Below the pieces are notes generated by a model. That model ran no database searches and was not told where the DNA came from. It saw nothing but the letters and a program-made list of their open reading frames with translations. A DNA stretch of 37,068 nt from an uncultured Bacteroidia bacterium. Its GTDB lineage: Bacteria; Bacteroidota; Bacteroidia; Bacteroidales; Prolixibacteraceae. Position 1 is the stretch's first letter. Each line of letters opens with the position of its first letter. The DNA is taken from positions 1 to 37,068 of the forward strand of contig CAIXZH010000057.1 in the NCBI GenBank assembly GCA_903923905.1, read 5' to 3'. The position numbers and the translations under genes were made by a program. Below, piece by piece: positions 1 to 9,006 of the stretch.

Positions 1-141
1 GTAAGCATCCGGTCAAGTACATATTGACCGTCTAATTTTTTCCAACCATTTTGCACGATTGTTGGAATTCTGTTGGAATAAACCAGGTTCTTTGAAATTG
101 ATTGGAAAAAGTTGAAATTGATTGGATCTGCCAAAGGAATT

Positions 142-1842
142 TCAGATAGTTTCCAGTTCTTTTGGAAATTTCTGGAATTTATTGGACACTTTCCAGTTAT
201 GAGGGAGCAGTTCAGCAAGATCCCTGCTGTAATCCTGATTGTATTGCGGTATCCGGGTCAGCACATCTGTCAGCCATTCCCGCGGGTTCACATCGGCTGC
301 TTTGCAACAGCCAAAGAGCGAGTACATGACTGCCATATTTTCGGCTGCATCGTGGTTGCCACAAAACAGGTAGTTCTTTCTTCCCAATGCTAATGGCCTT
401 ATATCATTCTCGATGACATTGTTATCTATCCTGTAACGACCATCAAGGTGATATCTTGTCAGTCTGTGGAACAAAGAGTAAGTATATCGAAGTGCTTTGT
501 ACATTCTTCCGCCGGGTATTGCTTTGGGGAAGTAGCCAAAAATCCATTTTTCAAACGCACACATGATGGGATAGGCCAGTCGGCTGCGAAGTTCTGCACG
601 CTGCTCAGGATCGAGGCACTGTTCATCTGCCATGGTCTCGACACGATAGATCAGGCCGATCTGTTCAAGTGCATATTCTGCCCCGGTTTTGTCCTCTTTC
701 AAAGCCTCGGTGAATTTGCGCCTTGCATGTGCCCAGCAACCTAGCAGCAATACTCCTTTCTTTTTTTCGTAAATCGAATAAGCTTCATAACCATCAGTCT
801 GAACCGCCCCCTGGAAATCCTTCAGCAGGTCGATCACCACTTTCTGGGCCCGTGAACCTTGGTCGTAATGGAAAAACATCAGTTTGTCCGTTACTGAACG
901 AACGACCCAAAGATATGCCTTAACCGCTCTGTGCTTCTCATCATTGATTACCGGCACCGTACTCTCATCAACCTGAATGTAGTCCGATTGCAAAACCAGT
1001 TCCCGAAGACGGTAATACAATGCCCTGAGCAGGTCACTACCTCCGGCGAACCAATCATTTACTGTTGATGTCGGTATGGAGACCCCGGAGAGTTTAAAAA
1101 TACTGATTTGCCGGTGAAAAGGCATGTGGTAAAAGTATTTGCCCATCAACAGTTCTGCCAACAAGCTTGGGGCGGCATAACTGCGAGGAATAGGTAAAAA
1201 AGGCATCTGTGCTATCTTTACCACCTTCTGCTGTGGCTCCTTCTGGTTTGTCTCCTGTAATTTCTGTAGTTCCTTCCTCAATACATACTTCGGACGGATG
1301 ATACGGCGAACAAACAGCTCACCAGGCAAAAATGCAAGTTTTTCTGCAATCTCTTCCCCGATGCGGATCCAGTTTTCATCGATCCCCTCTGGTTCAATCA
1401 CTTCATCCTCACGGCGAAGATGTTCAGGAAGGGGTATACGAACAGGTTGATTTTTAATCTTTTCCGGTTTCTTTCGCTCATAGGTGATGATCTCTTTTGC
1501 AGCCTGGGTTACGATCTCTTCTTCCGGCAACGCATCAAGACCGTCAAAATCGATCTTTCTCTGGGCCGGATCCTGTGGAATGAACTTCTCGCTGGTCGGT
1601 TTCCAGAACTTGCGCCGGTACCAGGAAAGCTGATCGGTAAGCTTTTTGATCAGATCGTCTTTCTCCCTGATCCGATCGTCTTTCTCTTTGATAACACCTT
1701 CATAGTGGGTATTCTTATTCTCTGCACGTTCAAGGGCACCATTGTCAATCTGCCGGAGCCTGGATACTTCCTGGTAGAGAAGATCGCGCTCCTGAAGTAA
1801 TGCCTCGATTAAATTATCTTTTTGGTTTGTCTTATTATCCAC
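142..1842 (-). CDS. tnpC: IS66 family transposase TnpC
   Basis: This is the DDE transposase of the IS66 element, 566 residues, a normal length for the family. Residues 10-75 are a charged coiled coil, followed by the IS66 N-terminal segment containing WYRRKFW (about 75-80). Zinc-binding and helix-turn-helix regions follow, then the catalytic core. Probable catalytic residues are D292 (in VDEST), D350 (in QTDGY) and E478 (in NNVIEND). The C-terminal IS66 signature RKNYLFCGN is at about 488-496, followed by the usual C-terminal extension. No frameshift is visible. It is the last of three co-directional IS genes; an 89-base gap separates it from tnpB. Confidence 0.95.
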   Translation of the reverse strand: MDNKTNQKDNLIEALLQERDLLYQEVSRLRQIDNGALERAENKNTHYEGVIKEKDDRIREKDDLIKKLTDQLSWYRRKFWKPTSEKFIPQDPAQRKIDFDGLDALPEEEIVTQAAKEIITYERKKPEKIKNQPVRIPLPEHLRREDEVIEPEGIDENWIRIGEEIAEKLAFLPGELFVRRIIRPKYVLRKELQKLQETNQKEPQQKVVKIAQMPFLPIPRSYAAPSLLAELLMGKYFYHMPFHRQISIFKLSGVSIPTSTVNDWFAGGSDLLRALYYRLRELVLQSDYIQVDESTVPVINDEKHRAVKAYLWVVRSVTDKLMFFHYDQGSRAQKVVIDLLKDFQGAVQTDGYEAYSIYEKKKGVLLLGCWAHARRKFTEALKEDKTGAEYALEQIGLIYRVETMADEQCLDPEQRAELRSRLAYPIMCAFEKWIFGYFPKAIPGGRMYKALRYTYSLFHRLTRYHLDGRYRIDNNVIENDIRPLALGRKNYLFCGNHDAAENMAVMYSLFGCCKAADVNPREWLTDVLTRIPQYNQDYSRDLAELLPHNWKVSNKFQKFPKELETI

Positions 1843-1931
1843 AGTTGGTGTCCCTTTTCACGGTTTGAAGATAATAAAAAGAGTTGGAACTGCAAAGAAA
1901 ATAGTTGGTTAATTATCAGATTGATTGAATT

Positions 1932-2273
1932 TTATTGATATTTTTTAAGTTTTTTCTGTCTTGGTTTTACGCTTTGGACCATCACCATCAGATCTTCCCA
2001 TCGAAGGGTGAGCGAGACGGTATTTTCGTCAAAACCGGGCAATCTGAACCGGCCTGAATCGAGTTTTTTATGGTAGATCACCAATCCGGCGTATTCCATG
2101 TGCAGAATCTTCATAATGGTCTGGTTGCGGTTTACAAATATAAAAACCCCGCCACCAAGGACATTCTGATTCATTGACGATGTCACAATACCGCTGAGGG
2201 TATAAAAACTTTTTCGCATATCCACCGCAAGAGGATACAGATAATATTTATGCGAACCGTTCAGGTGGAACAT
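1932..2273 (-). CDS. tnpB: IS66 accessory protein TnpB (Orf2)
   Basis: This matches the IS66 Orf2/TnpB family: the short protein begins MFHLNGSHKYYLYP and carries DMRKSFYTLSG, close to the family signature of the DMRKGxDGL type, then GGGVFIFVNRNQT and a conserved region with GRFRLP. I chose the start at 2273 because the family begins right before this motif and it falls 4 bases after the tnpA stop; an in-frame ATG at 2327 would add 18 residues overlapping tnpA. TnpB is required for transposition of many IS66 elements but its biochemical role is not settled. Confidence 0.88.
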   Translation of the reverse strand: MFHLNGSHKYYLYPLAVDMRKSFYTLSGIVTSSMNQNVLGGGVFIFVNRNQTIMKILHMEYAGLVIYHKKLDSGRFRLPGFDENTVSLTLRWEDLMVMVQSVKPRQKKLKKYQ

Positions 2274-2277
2274 GACC

Positions 2278-2622
2278 TTAACCAAAAAGTGTGACAAGGT
2301 TACGGATATGTTCAAGATCGTGAACATTTTTTATCCTGAGCCTTGTGCCGTTGGGATAGATCAGTTCCAGGAGAAAATCATCGTCGGATCCGGCTTGATT
2401 GTTTTGCTCCCTGGGGAAGTTCTTTGGTCGCTCTTTGACCGGTGCTGGAGCAGGTTTAACCAGTAACGGGATAAAATTTACAGTCTTTTCCTTCTTGATC
2501 TTTTTGCGCCAATAATAAAAGCTGGACTTTGGAATACCTTCATTGGCGCAGAAGTCAGTAATAGTAAGACCTGTCTCTTCTTGTCTTTGGATGAGATCCC
2601 GGATTTTTGCATCATTAATCAT
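2278..2622 (-). CDS. tnpA: IS66 accessory protein TnpA (helix-turn-helix)
   Basis: A 114-residue protein with an N-terminal helix-turn-helix: residues about 8-40 contain RQEETGLTITDFCANEG and then SFYYWRKK, the IS66/IS3 type DNA-binding pattern. The middle is proline and charge rich, and the C-terminus (ELIYPNGTRLRI) is the usual IS66 TnpA ending. It is the first gene of the element, and its stop lies a few bases before the tnpB start, which suggests translational coupling. Confidence 0.88.
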   Translation of the reverse strand: MINDAKIRDLIQRQEETGLTITDFCANEGIPKSSFYYWRKKIKKEKTVNFIPLLVKPAPAPVKERPKNFPREQNNQAGSDDDFLLELIYPNGTRLRIKNVHDLEHIRNLVTLFG

Positions 2623-2693
2623 TTGTCAGTGTTTTGGCCGAAAATTAATCATACCAGTCAACTGAAAAAAGATGTATCAGACCGGATGCTTAC

Positions 2694-3145
2694 CCTTGCG
2701 ACATCCCTTTGGAATAATTATACCGGGCAAACATGTCCATCTTGCCGCCGTTAATTTGCATCTGCTCCTGGTAATAACTATGAGCTAAATCGGGTGTTGG
2801 CATATCCGATGGGATATACTGGTCAATGTTAAAAGGAGCATTTGGCAGATTGGCCGGGAATTTATCTGTCCCGGGTATAACCGGTAAATGGATGTAAGGG
2901 ACACCTGTTAATGAATCCTGGATTGTCGTTGCCGGTGTGGCGTCAGAGATGCCATGAGCACCGCTAAACTGACCATACAAATTATCAAAACTATGGTTTT
3001 CAAGGTAGATAACCACCACGTGATTAATGCTGTTGATACTGCTTGTAGCAGGTGTTGAAGAGGTGCTGCTTTTTTTGCATCCGGTACATGACAGGCAGAA
3101 AAGGCCGAATAACAAAATTCTGCAATGCAGAAGACTTAATTTCAT
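2694..3145 (-). pseudogene. Phosphoesterase-family lipoprotein, cut by IS66
   Basis: Only the first 150 or so residues remain. The start carries a lipoprotein-type signal: a hydrophobic stretch (about 8-19) then C-T-G-C-K-K, followed by a Ser/Thr-rich linker. From about residue 42, HVVVIYLENHSFDNLYG matches the N-terminal catalytic region of the phosphoesterase family (acid phosphatase AcpA / phospholipase C type, Pfam PF04185), where E-N-x-S-F-D holds metal-binding and nucleophile residues. After KGMSQ the frame enters the IS66 end, and its GTAA supplies the stop at 2690-2692. The rest of the gene should lie left of the window beyond the IS. A functional product is unlikely because the remaining active-site residues are missing. 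Confidence 0.85.
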
Positions 3146-3268
3146 AGGACAAGGTTTAGTTTTGTGTAAGGTTCTATCAATCCTTTGGCTAACCTGCTTC
3201 TTGTGATAACTATTAATTCGTTTGTAAAACTGTTTACTTTTTGCTTCATAATCCTGTTTTTAGTTTAC

Positions 3269-3298
3269 TTTTTCTGTAAACCTATTTCAGGACTAGAC
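3269..3298. repeat. 30-base direct repeat, left copy
   Basis: TTTTTCTGTAAACCTATTTC followed by AGGACTAGAC. It matches the segment at 4771-4800 with 28 of 30 bases identical and in the same orientation. The two copies bracket the sugar transferase gene and its upstream spacer. Rest of this spacer (3146-3428): no gene seen. Confidence 0.8.
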
Positions 3299-3428
3299 AT
3301 ACTTGTCGCTATAATCATGTTACCCTTTCAGGGTTTTGATCATCATCCTGAAGGACATTACTTCATTTTAAAATTGGCACTTTAGCAAATTGGCACATTA
3401 TCAAATTCTCCCCATCTCTCTTTCATCT

Positions 3429-4151
3429 CTACAGCCCTTTCCCCTTCAGCATCACCCTTATCCCTTTGCCAATAATTGAGAGATCGAGCAGCAACAAGCT
3501 AAAGATTGAGGCATGGATATACCGGTTTACATATTCGTATTCATAGACGGGATCTCCAAATTCGGGTGTCCCCTTTCGGATATGACCGAAACCCAGCAGT
3601 CCGCCCCTGATCAGCGAACGGGGAACATTCCCTTGTGCCAGGTCTCTCTCATAATGGTGGATGGCTATGGGACGGGGACCGACAATTGACATGTCTCCCT
3701 TTAAAACATTGTAAAACTGAGGGATCTCATCAAGATAAAACTTTTTGACAATCTTTCCCAGATATGTTCTCGATTCGGGCATCCACTCATTTTTATAGGC
3801 ATGCCAGTCCCCTTTTGCCTGAAGCGCCTTGTCGATATATTTTACCTTGATTAGCCGGATCTTATATTTTTTAAAGATTTTTCCGGCGCTAACTGCATTA
3901 TAATAGAAAAACAGTGGACCCCTGTTCTCCCTGATGATCAGACCTTCAATCAGGTTAGCCAGTAAGAGCAATAGAATTACAGGCAGGCAGCAGAGTAAAA
4001 TCAGGAAAGCTGTGATTTTATCGAAGATCAATTTGGTTACAGGAACCTTAAGCGGACCATTAATTTCGAAGATCTCCTTAAATTGGGTCCTTATAGCTTC
4101 GGTTGGGGGTTTATAGGGAAAGGCCTCTTTGGGCTCGGTAAGGGTTGACAT
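3429..4151 (-). CDS. Initiating sugar-phosphate transferase (WcaJ/PglC type)
   Basis: This is a bacterial sugar transferase (Pfam PF02397): it transfers a sugar phosphate from a nucleotide sugar to undecaprenyl phosphate at the inner membrane and so starts repeat-unit synthesis. It has 240 residues. One hydrophobic segment lies at about 45-67 (FLILLCCLPVILLLLLANL), then a cytoplasmic domain with the diagnostic block DEIPQFYNVLKGDMSIVGPR (about 141-160). It is a short single-membrane-segment form rather than the long five-segment WbaP form. The usual K-R-SM block after the membrane helix is poorly conserved (NRGPLFFYY, then KIFKKYKIR), so the sugar specificity is open. It is the last biosynthetic gene of the locus, 747 bases downstream of the Wzi fusion, and sits between 30-base direct repeats. 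Confidence 0.88.
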   Translation of the reverse strand: MSTLTEPKEAFPYKPPTEAIRTQFKEIFEINGPLKVPVTKLIFDKITAFLILLCCLPVILLLLLANLIEGLIIRENRGPLFFYYNAVSAGKIFKKYKIRLIKVKYIDKALQAKGDWHAYKNEWMPESRTYLGKIVKKFYLDEIPQFYNVLKGDMSIVGPRPIAIHHYERDLAQGNVPRSLIRGGLLGFGHIRKGTPEFGDPVYEYEYVNRYIHASIFSLLLLDLSIIGKGIRVMLKGKGL

Positions 4152-4388
4152 AATGGCTTTATTGATTGATAATAATTTATTCTCAGATTTTCTAAACTGG
4201 GTTGATGGTTTTCAGCAGGATGATATGCTTAGGTGGTACTTTGTTGGAGGAATGATCCGTTCCGTCCGGAACAAAAGGCGGACTTTTGCGATGATTTGAT
4301 CGTGGACGGTCTTCCCTGTTTATCATTTTACCCCAGGTGGCATTCTCCGTCATACGACGGATCATTTACCCGGGGTTATTCATATTTG

Positions 4389-4401
4389 GCCCCGTTGGGG
4401 C
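4389..4401. repeat. Hairpin GCCCC-GTT-GGGGC
   Basis: A perfect 5-base-pair stem with a 3-base loop, preceded by TTCATATTTG, a diverged version of the CTACAAATATT flank seen in other copies. It closes the first of the two spacer repeats. Confidence 0.6.
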
Positions 4402-4672
4402 ATTGAATAGTTATGGGATAAAACAATATTTTCGTTTCAGATCACCCACGAGCGTTAGATCTTTGCAGGATGTTGTTGAAAATTAAAAGGTCACACATTT
4501 TCTGCACATCTCTTTAATGTGAGGTGTCAGCGTTCCGTCCGAAAGATCCGAGGTTCTTTTGAGAGGTTCCCATCGCGGACGGTGTTCGTGCGTGATCGTT
4601 ATCCCGGGGTGGCGCAATGCCCGAAGGTAAATTGAGATATTGGAGTTAATATCCGGCATTGCTTACCCCGGG

Positions 4673-4698
4673 CTACAAATATTACGCCCCGCCGGGGC
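4673..4698 (+). repeat. CTACAAATATT-hairpin element
   Basis: CTACAAATATT at 4673-4683, then AC, then GCCCC-GCC-GGGGC at 4686-4698. The same layout recurs at 36003-36029 and, on the other strand, at 35799-35824, with different stem bases but intact pairing. Confidence 0.65.
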
Positions 4699-4770
4699 TG
4701 TCCGGGAATGCGATTTTAGTTGTTCGATGGCAATGGAATTAGACTCTGACTCGTCATGATTTTACTTTGC

Positions 4771-4800
4771 TTTTTCTGTAGACCTATTTCAGGACCAGAC
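4771..4800. repeat. 30-base direct repeat, right copy
   Basis: Right partner of the repeat at 3269-3298, with two mismatches. Same orientation. Confidence 0.8.
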
Positions 4801-4898
4801 AACCAGTCGTCCATGTCGTTCCTTTGTACCGTCGCCCATTCGTCGTTTCGACTCCGCTCAACGACCTTAGTCGTCCAGTTGCCCCCATCGTACTTACC

Positions 4899-7790
4899 CT
4901 ACCACGACTTGGTAATCTTTACAAAACCTCCGACTGAATTATTCAGCAGTTTTCCCTGATCGGCAGCCAAAGCAAAGCCAAGCGCATATCCATTTTTTAA
5001 AGGACGGTTGGCCTCGAAATAGCCGGAGAGCTGGTTTACCTGTTGAAAATAGGGTGGATCATTGTGATAGATAACCCCTCCCGGACCACTGGTTTCAGGT
5101 GCGGTTTGCCATGATCCGTAGTTGGTTGAGAATGTGACCATGGTTTTGCAATTCCAACCGGTATATACAAATTCTGCGCCGGCATGAATTGCTGTAATGC
5201 GATTATTGGGATAGTATTGGTATGCCTTCGATGGCAGCCCTTTTTGTATATATTTGGTTGAGGTAAAGAGTGGATTACCTATGTTTTCTCCCATGTAGCT
5301 CCACCCATAGTGATAAAGGTAGTTGTTGTAATAGTCCTCAGCCGGAGATGCGCGTGGTACCGAATTGGGTTCCCCACCCTGACTTTTGGAGAGTATAAAC
5401 TCTACTAGGAATTTCTTCCAGACAAAAAGGTTTTTACTTTCAACATAGTTCTTGAGACTTATCCCCCAGATCCCATCCTTTGCATTGGCCAGTGAAGCTA
5501 ATGCACCCACATCATAAAAAAACTGGTGGTATCCGGTCAGAACCATTTTTTCGATGCTGATCTCAATACCCTGATCAATGGAACCAAGATGGTTCCCTAT
5601 TTTAGAACTGAGGATATGGGGTGTCCCATATTTCTTGCCGGTGACGACATAAAAAAAGTCTTGCAGTTTTGATAAGCCAAAATCGGGAAATATTTGCGAT
5701 TCATTTCCCCAGATCACCTGGTGGTTAAGACCTCCATACCATTTGACGCTCCAATCGGGTTTTCCAAGTCGACCATACACCGACAGCTGGTGGAAGTAAG
5801 ATTTGACATGATCGGTCATATAAGGATTTCCAGTGAAGGTTGATGGATTAAGCACCATGTCTCCCATCCAACCATGAGAAAAGTTTCCCTTAATGGCTAC
5901 GAGTTTATGGGTATAAGGTAGTGGCCAATATTCAGGAATGCTAAGATCCAATTTAGGGATGCCCAACGCGTTTCCAGAGACTGCAAAGGCACCGGATGAG
6001 AGCGTAGAGTCAACCAATCCAACAAAATCTTTTGAACGACCGACTTTAAACTGGAATATACTTAACCTTGCCTTGACATAAGTCTCGACAAGGATAGCCT
6101 GCGTTGTATTCCCTCCGTTTAGACGCACCTCACCGGATCCTCCCCAATCGAGTAATTTATTGTTTCTGAGTGGGTCATACCCTTTTTGTATCCCTCCGAT
6201 TATTGAACCTGAAAGACCGGATAACGGAGTACTGCCATATTGGCGGCTTCGAAGCCATAAGGGGATTGAATTGTTGGTTGTACCTATAAATCCGAGTGAA
6301 ATGAAACTATGCAGTTGTTGACGCAGGGGAGTATTGTCCTGATTAATTTCAGCAATTGGCACTTCAATATCCTTAATGGGCTGCAGTGTAATTTCGGTTT
6401 CCTTTTCAGCTTTCCCGTTAAAGCGCATAGGCAGCCGACTGGTTTTATATTGTCGGTTTTTGCCCAAAGCGATCGTTAAACCAGCATAAAAGTCAAGCCG
6501 TTTTGAGGGGGTTAAAAGTGCGGAGAACAATGAGCCGGAACCGATGTAAAAACCTCCCATTCCCACTGCCAGACCTGCATTAAAGTGGGTATAATCCTGG
6601 ATACTAAAGGGGACCAGTGCAGAAAACCTGTTTTTTTCGTAATGCGGGGTAAATGTAAAAGAGCTTGGGGCCCTCATGGTTGAAGTCGAATGTTGGGTAG
6701 TTAACCCAAGGGCTAAATCACCCCTGAATCCGTAGTTTTTGGTTACCTGGTAATCGCCAAATATTCTAAGCATTGTTGGGAGGGTAACGTGATATTTTTG
6801 ACGGTTAACAGCAGTTCGGGTAAACGCATTGGGGTTGCGGTCGAATGCTGCAGTCATCTGGTTAAAGGGAGTCTTTAAATTCTCGGCGAAATATAGAACA
6901 TCGGGAGATTTGATATTTACGTTATAAGCTTTACTAAATGCTGTGTCGGGTGAAAATGAGAGTTTGCCGATGTCTGTAACTGAGATTCCAAGTTTCAGAA
7001 AGTGGTGTTTTGTTTGGTCATCTGGGCGATCTTTGTAGATAAATCCGATGTCGTATGAAAAGCTCCCCCTTCCCTTAATAAGATTGCCCGGGGTGACTGA
7101 ATTAAAGAGTGCCCCCGAAGACATTGCATTGATGGTGCCGGTTGCATCGGTTATGTAGCTCACAAAGGGAGGATAAAGTCCTACTGAGCCCCCATTAAGA
7201 CGCACATCATACGAGGAGTGGGCGAGTGCAGTCAGATAGTGCACATTGATTCCACCTTTGAAGATATATTTTTCAGTTATAAGGAGGATTCGTGAAAATC
7301 CCAATCCTAATTCGGACCAGGCATTTGCATTTAGCATCATTTTTTGGCCAGGGGTAACTAAGTAGGGGTAGGTTTGTTTTACGCGTTCGGTCTCTTCAAC
7401 CTCGGCGGTAAGACGTCCGTCGACATCCCAGTAGTTGGCAAAGACGCGTCCGCGCGTAGTCACCGAGAGGGTATTTTGATTTCCAAGCTGGAGGAATATG
7501 GAGGGGCCGGTGACTGCTAAATTGGCAAAGCCAGTAGAGCCTTCCCCTATACCGATTATTTTTTCGCGCACCATTTGCGTATTTGGTTTGAACAGGTCAC
7601 TCAGGTGAAGGGAGGCCTTATCTCCACCTACGGACATCTGAACCAGCATAAAATTCAGGTAGGTCAGCGTATCGTTTGAAACATTTGCCGGATTGGAGAG
7701 GTAATTTACCAGGATCTGGTTACGGGATATAGAGTATTGTGCGCGGGCACAAAAGGGGAGGAGTATGATGAGGAGGAAGAAATATTTCAT
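4899..7790 (-). CDS. DUF5723-type barrel fused to Wzi-like capsule assembly protein
   Basis: 963 residues with an N-terminal signal peptide (hydrophobic 3-13, probable cleavage after ARA near residue 17), so it is exported, most likely to the outer membrane. Residues about 18-445 resemble the DUF5723 outer-membrane family: aromatic, alternating beta-strand sequence with SLHLSDLFKPN and LDFYAGLTIALGKNRQY at the end. A charged linker (about 446-490) follows. Residues about 491-963 resemble the Wzi family (Pfam PF14052), with DWGGSGEVRLNG, FKVGRSKDF and SSGAFAVSGNALGIPKLDLS. Wzi proteins anchor or organise surface polysaccharide. Each half alone is about the length of a normal family member, so the gene reads as a fusion. 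It stands alone between two spacers and may have its own promoter. Domain assignment is by motif recognition only. Confidence 0.8.
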   Translation of the reverse strand: MKYFFLLIILLPFCARAQYSISRNQILVNYLSNPANVSNDTLTYLNFMLVQMSVGGDKASLHLSDLFKPNTQMVREKIIGIGEGSTGFANLAVTGPSIFLQLGNQNTLSVTTRGRVFANYWDVDGRLTAEVEETERVKQTYPYLVTPGQKMMLNANAWSELGLGFSRILLITEKYIFKGGINVHYLTALAHSSYDVRLNGGSVGLYPPFVSYITDATGTINAMSSGALFNSVTPGNLIKGRGSFSYDIGFIYKDRPDDQTKHHFLKLGISVTDIGKLSFSPDTAFSKAYNVNIKSPDVLYFAENLKTPFNQMTAAFDRNPNAFTRTAVNRQKYHVTLPTMLRIFGDYQVTKNYGFRGDLALGLTTQHSTSTMRAPSSFTFTPHYEKNRFSALVPFSIQDYTHFNAGLAVGMGGFYIGSGSLFSALLTPSKRLDFYAGLTIALGKNRQYKTSRLPMRFNGKAEKETEITLQPIKDIEVPIAEINQDNTPLRQQLHSFISLGFIGTTNNSIPLWLRSRQYGSTPLSGLSGSIIGGIQKGYDPLRNNKLLDWGGSGEVRLNGGNTTQAILVETYVKARLSIFQFKVGRSKDFVGLVDSTLSSGAFAVSGNALGIPKLDLSIPEYWPLPYTHKLVAIKGNFSHGWMGDMVLNPSTFTGNPYMTDHVKSYFHQLSVYGRLGKPDWSVKWYGGLNHQVIWGNESQIFPDFGLSKLQDFFYVVTGKKYGTPHILSSKIGNHLGSIDQGIEISIEKMVLTGYHQFFYDVGALASLANAKDGIWGISLKNYVESKNLFVWKKFLVEFILSKSQGGEPNSVPRASPAEDYYNNYLYHYGWSYMGENIGNPLFTSTKYIQKGLPSKAYQYYPNNRITAIHAGAEFVYTGWNCKTMVTFSTNYGSWQTAPETSGPGGVIYHNDPPYFQQVNQLSGYFEANRPLKNGYALGFALAADQGKLLNNSVGGFVKITKSW

Positions 7791-8266
7791 AGGCGATTGG
7801 ATTTATAGGGAAAAAAGATAAAAGAAAACGATTTATTGTACTTCGGCAGTTTGGAAGGGTTCAATTAGCGGGGCTCAGCAACCAGATTTGGCATGCTTCG
7901 ACAAGCTCAGCAAAAATCCAGGCGATTTTTGAAATGCCCAATTTATTACACGATAGATAAACCAATTAAGGATGGTTGTTTAACCTGCACCGTTTGGATT
8001 TGCAAAAAGTCGCAACCTTTTGGCGGGCATCTTATTTTAATTTGAATCTATTAGCTTAAAATAGTTTCTCTAGTTTAATATAGAATAGAATGACTATTGC
8101 ACAATTTAATTATTGACTTCAACAAAAATAGGTGTTTGTTAATCTTTTCGGTTGTAGTTTTAAAACTAATTTTAAGCATGCATCAAATAATTGTGTTAAG
8201 TTTTAAAGCCTTTCACAATTGATTATCGGTAAATATAAATGTTTGAGGTCATACTTTTGAAGACTT
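7791..8266. other. Gene-free spacer between Wzi fusion and glycosyltransferases
   Basis: No coding frame of note. The only recognisable item is CTTCGACAAGCTCAGC at 7896-7911, a dispersed Bacteroidota-type intergenic motif. The rest is AT-rich; no clear promoter or terminator could be assigned. Confidence 0.5.
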
Positions 8267-8992
8267 TCAAACAGATTGGAGCGAAGCAATCTTTTCCTTT
8301 ACAATGTAATAAATGAACTTGGTATTTCCAATTAAATATCTTTTCCACATCCGACCGGGTTCTTTGATTAGTCGGTAGAACCATTCAAGACCAATTTTAA
8401 TCATCCATTTTGGTGCTCTTTTAACTGAGCCTGCATAAAAATCAAACACGGCTCCTATTGAACAGATATGCCCAGCATCCAATAGACTGTAATGCTGATA
8501 AGCCCATTTTTCTTGTTTTGGGGCAGTCATACCAATGAATAAAACATCTGGTTGGAAAGTATTGATTTTCTTGAGCATCGTTGAATTATCCTCTTTTGTG
8601 AATTCTAATTTATACGGAGGTGAGTAACTTTTAATTTTAATTTGAGGGTATTCATTTTCTATTCGCTTTGTTATTTTAGAAAGTATTAATTCTGTACTAC
8701 CTAAAAAAAAACATTTACCTCCAATTTGTTGAATCCTATTCATTTCATAAAAAAATAAATCTGCTCCAGCAACTTTTTTAAGGTTGTAACCATAAAGCCA
8801 TTTTAGTGCATAAATAATACTTATACCATCGGGTAACAATACATCACTTTTTAATAAAGCTTCCCTAAATAATAGATCGGATCCAGAAATATTATAACTA
8901 TGAGCATTAATAGTATTAATTATTATTTTTTCATTTTTTAAATCACTTAGACTATTATTGTAAATATTAAATTTCGATAGATTAATAGACAT
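8267..8992 (-). CDS. WecG/TagA/CpsF family glycosyltransferase
   Basis: A 241-residue member of the WecG/TagA/CpsF family (GT26, Pfam PF03808), which adds a sugar such as ManNAc(A) or a glucose derivative to a lipid-linked intermediate on the cytoplasmic face. Diagnostic blocks are LLPDGISIIYALKW near residue 50, GADLFFYEM, CFFLGST, DVLFIGMTAPKQEKW (about 151-165) and GAVFDFYAGSVKRAPKWM followed by GLEWFYRLIKEPGRMWKRY near the C-terminus. The length is normal. It lies 14 bases after the preceding GT4 stop and is the last gene of the compact assembly block. Confidence 0.92.
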   Translation of the reverse strand: MSINLSKFNIYNNSLSDLKNEKIIINTINAHSYNISGSDLLFREALLKSDVLLPDGISIIYALKWLYGYNLKKVAGADLFFYEMNRIQQIGGKCFFLGSTELILSKITKRIENEYPQIKIKSYSPPYKLEFTKEDNSTMLKKINTFQPDVLFIGMTAPKQEKWAYQHYSLLDAGHICSIGAVFDFYAGSVKRAPKWMIKIGLEWFYRLIKEPGRMWKRYLIGNTKFIYYIVKEKIASLQSV

Positions 8993-9006
8993 AAGTTAAT
9001 TTTAAA

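Larger units (their letters stand above)
1..2693 (-). mobile_element. Complete IS66-family insertion sequence
   Basis: The termini are a perfect 13-base inverted repeat, GTAAGCATCCGGT at 1-13 and its reverse complement at 2681-2693. Pairing extends imperfectly to about 22 bases: after three mismatches TACAT matches again. IS66 elements typically begin with GTAA, and the three genes inside (tnpA, tnpB, tnpC) have the usual order and direction. All three reading frames are open, so the element may be active. The left end is base 1 of the window, so the expected 8-base target duplication (right copy would be CCTTGCGA at 2694-2701) cannot be tested here. The element interrupts a phosphoesterase gene. 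Confidence 0.93.
4152..4898. other. Gene-free spacer with two diverged intergenic repeats
   Basis: No credible coding frame. Two related units of about 165-175 bases lie in tandem, roughly 4245-4410 and 4530-4705. Each has CGTTCCGTCCG near its start, a GGACGGT block, a CCC(A/C)GG(G/T)GGC block and a final short GC hairpin. Further right are the second 30-base direct repeat (4771-4800) and a TTTCGACTCCGCTCAACGACC motif (4846-4866) of a kind often seen between Bacteroidota genes. Confidence 0.6.

Noticed and set aside
112-1800. Plus-strand frames over the IS66 transposase
   Set aside because: They are antisense shadows with no family features.
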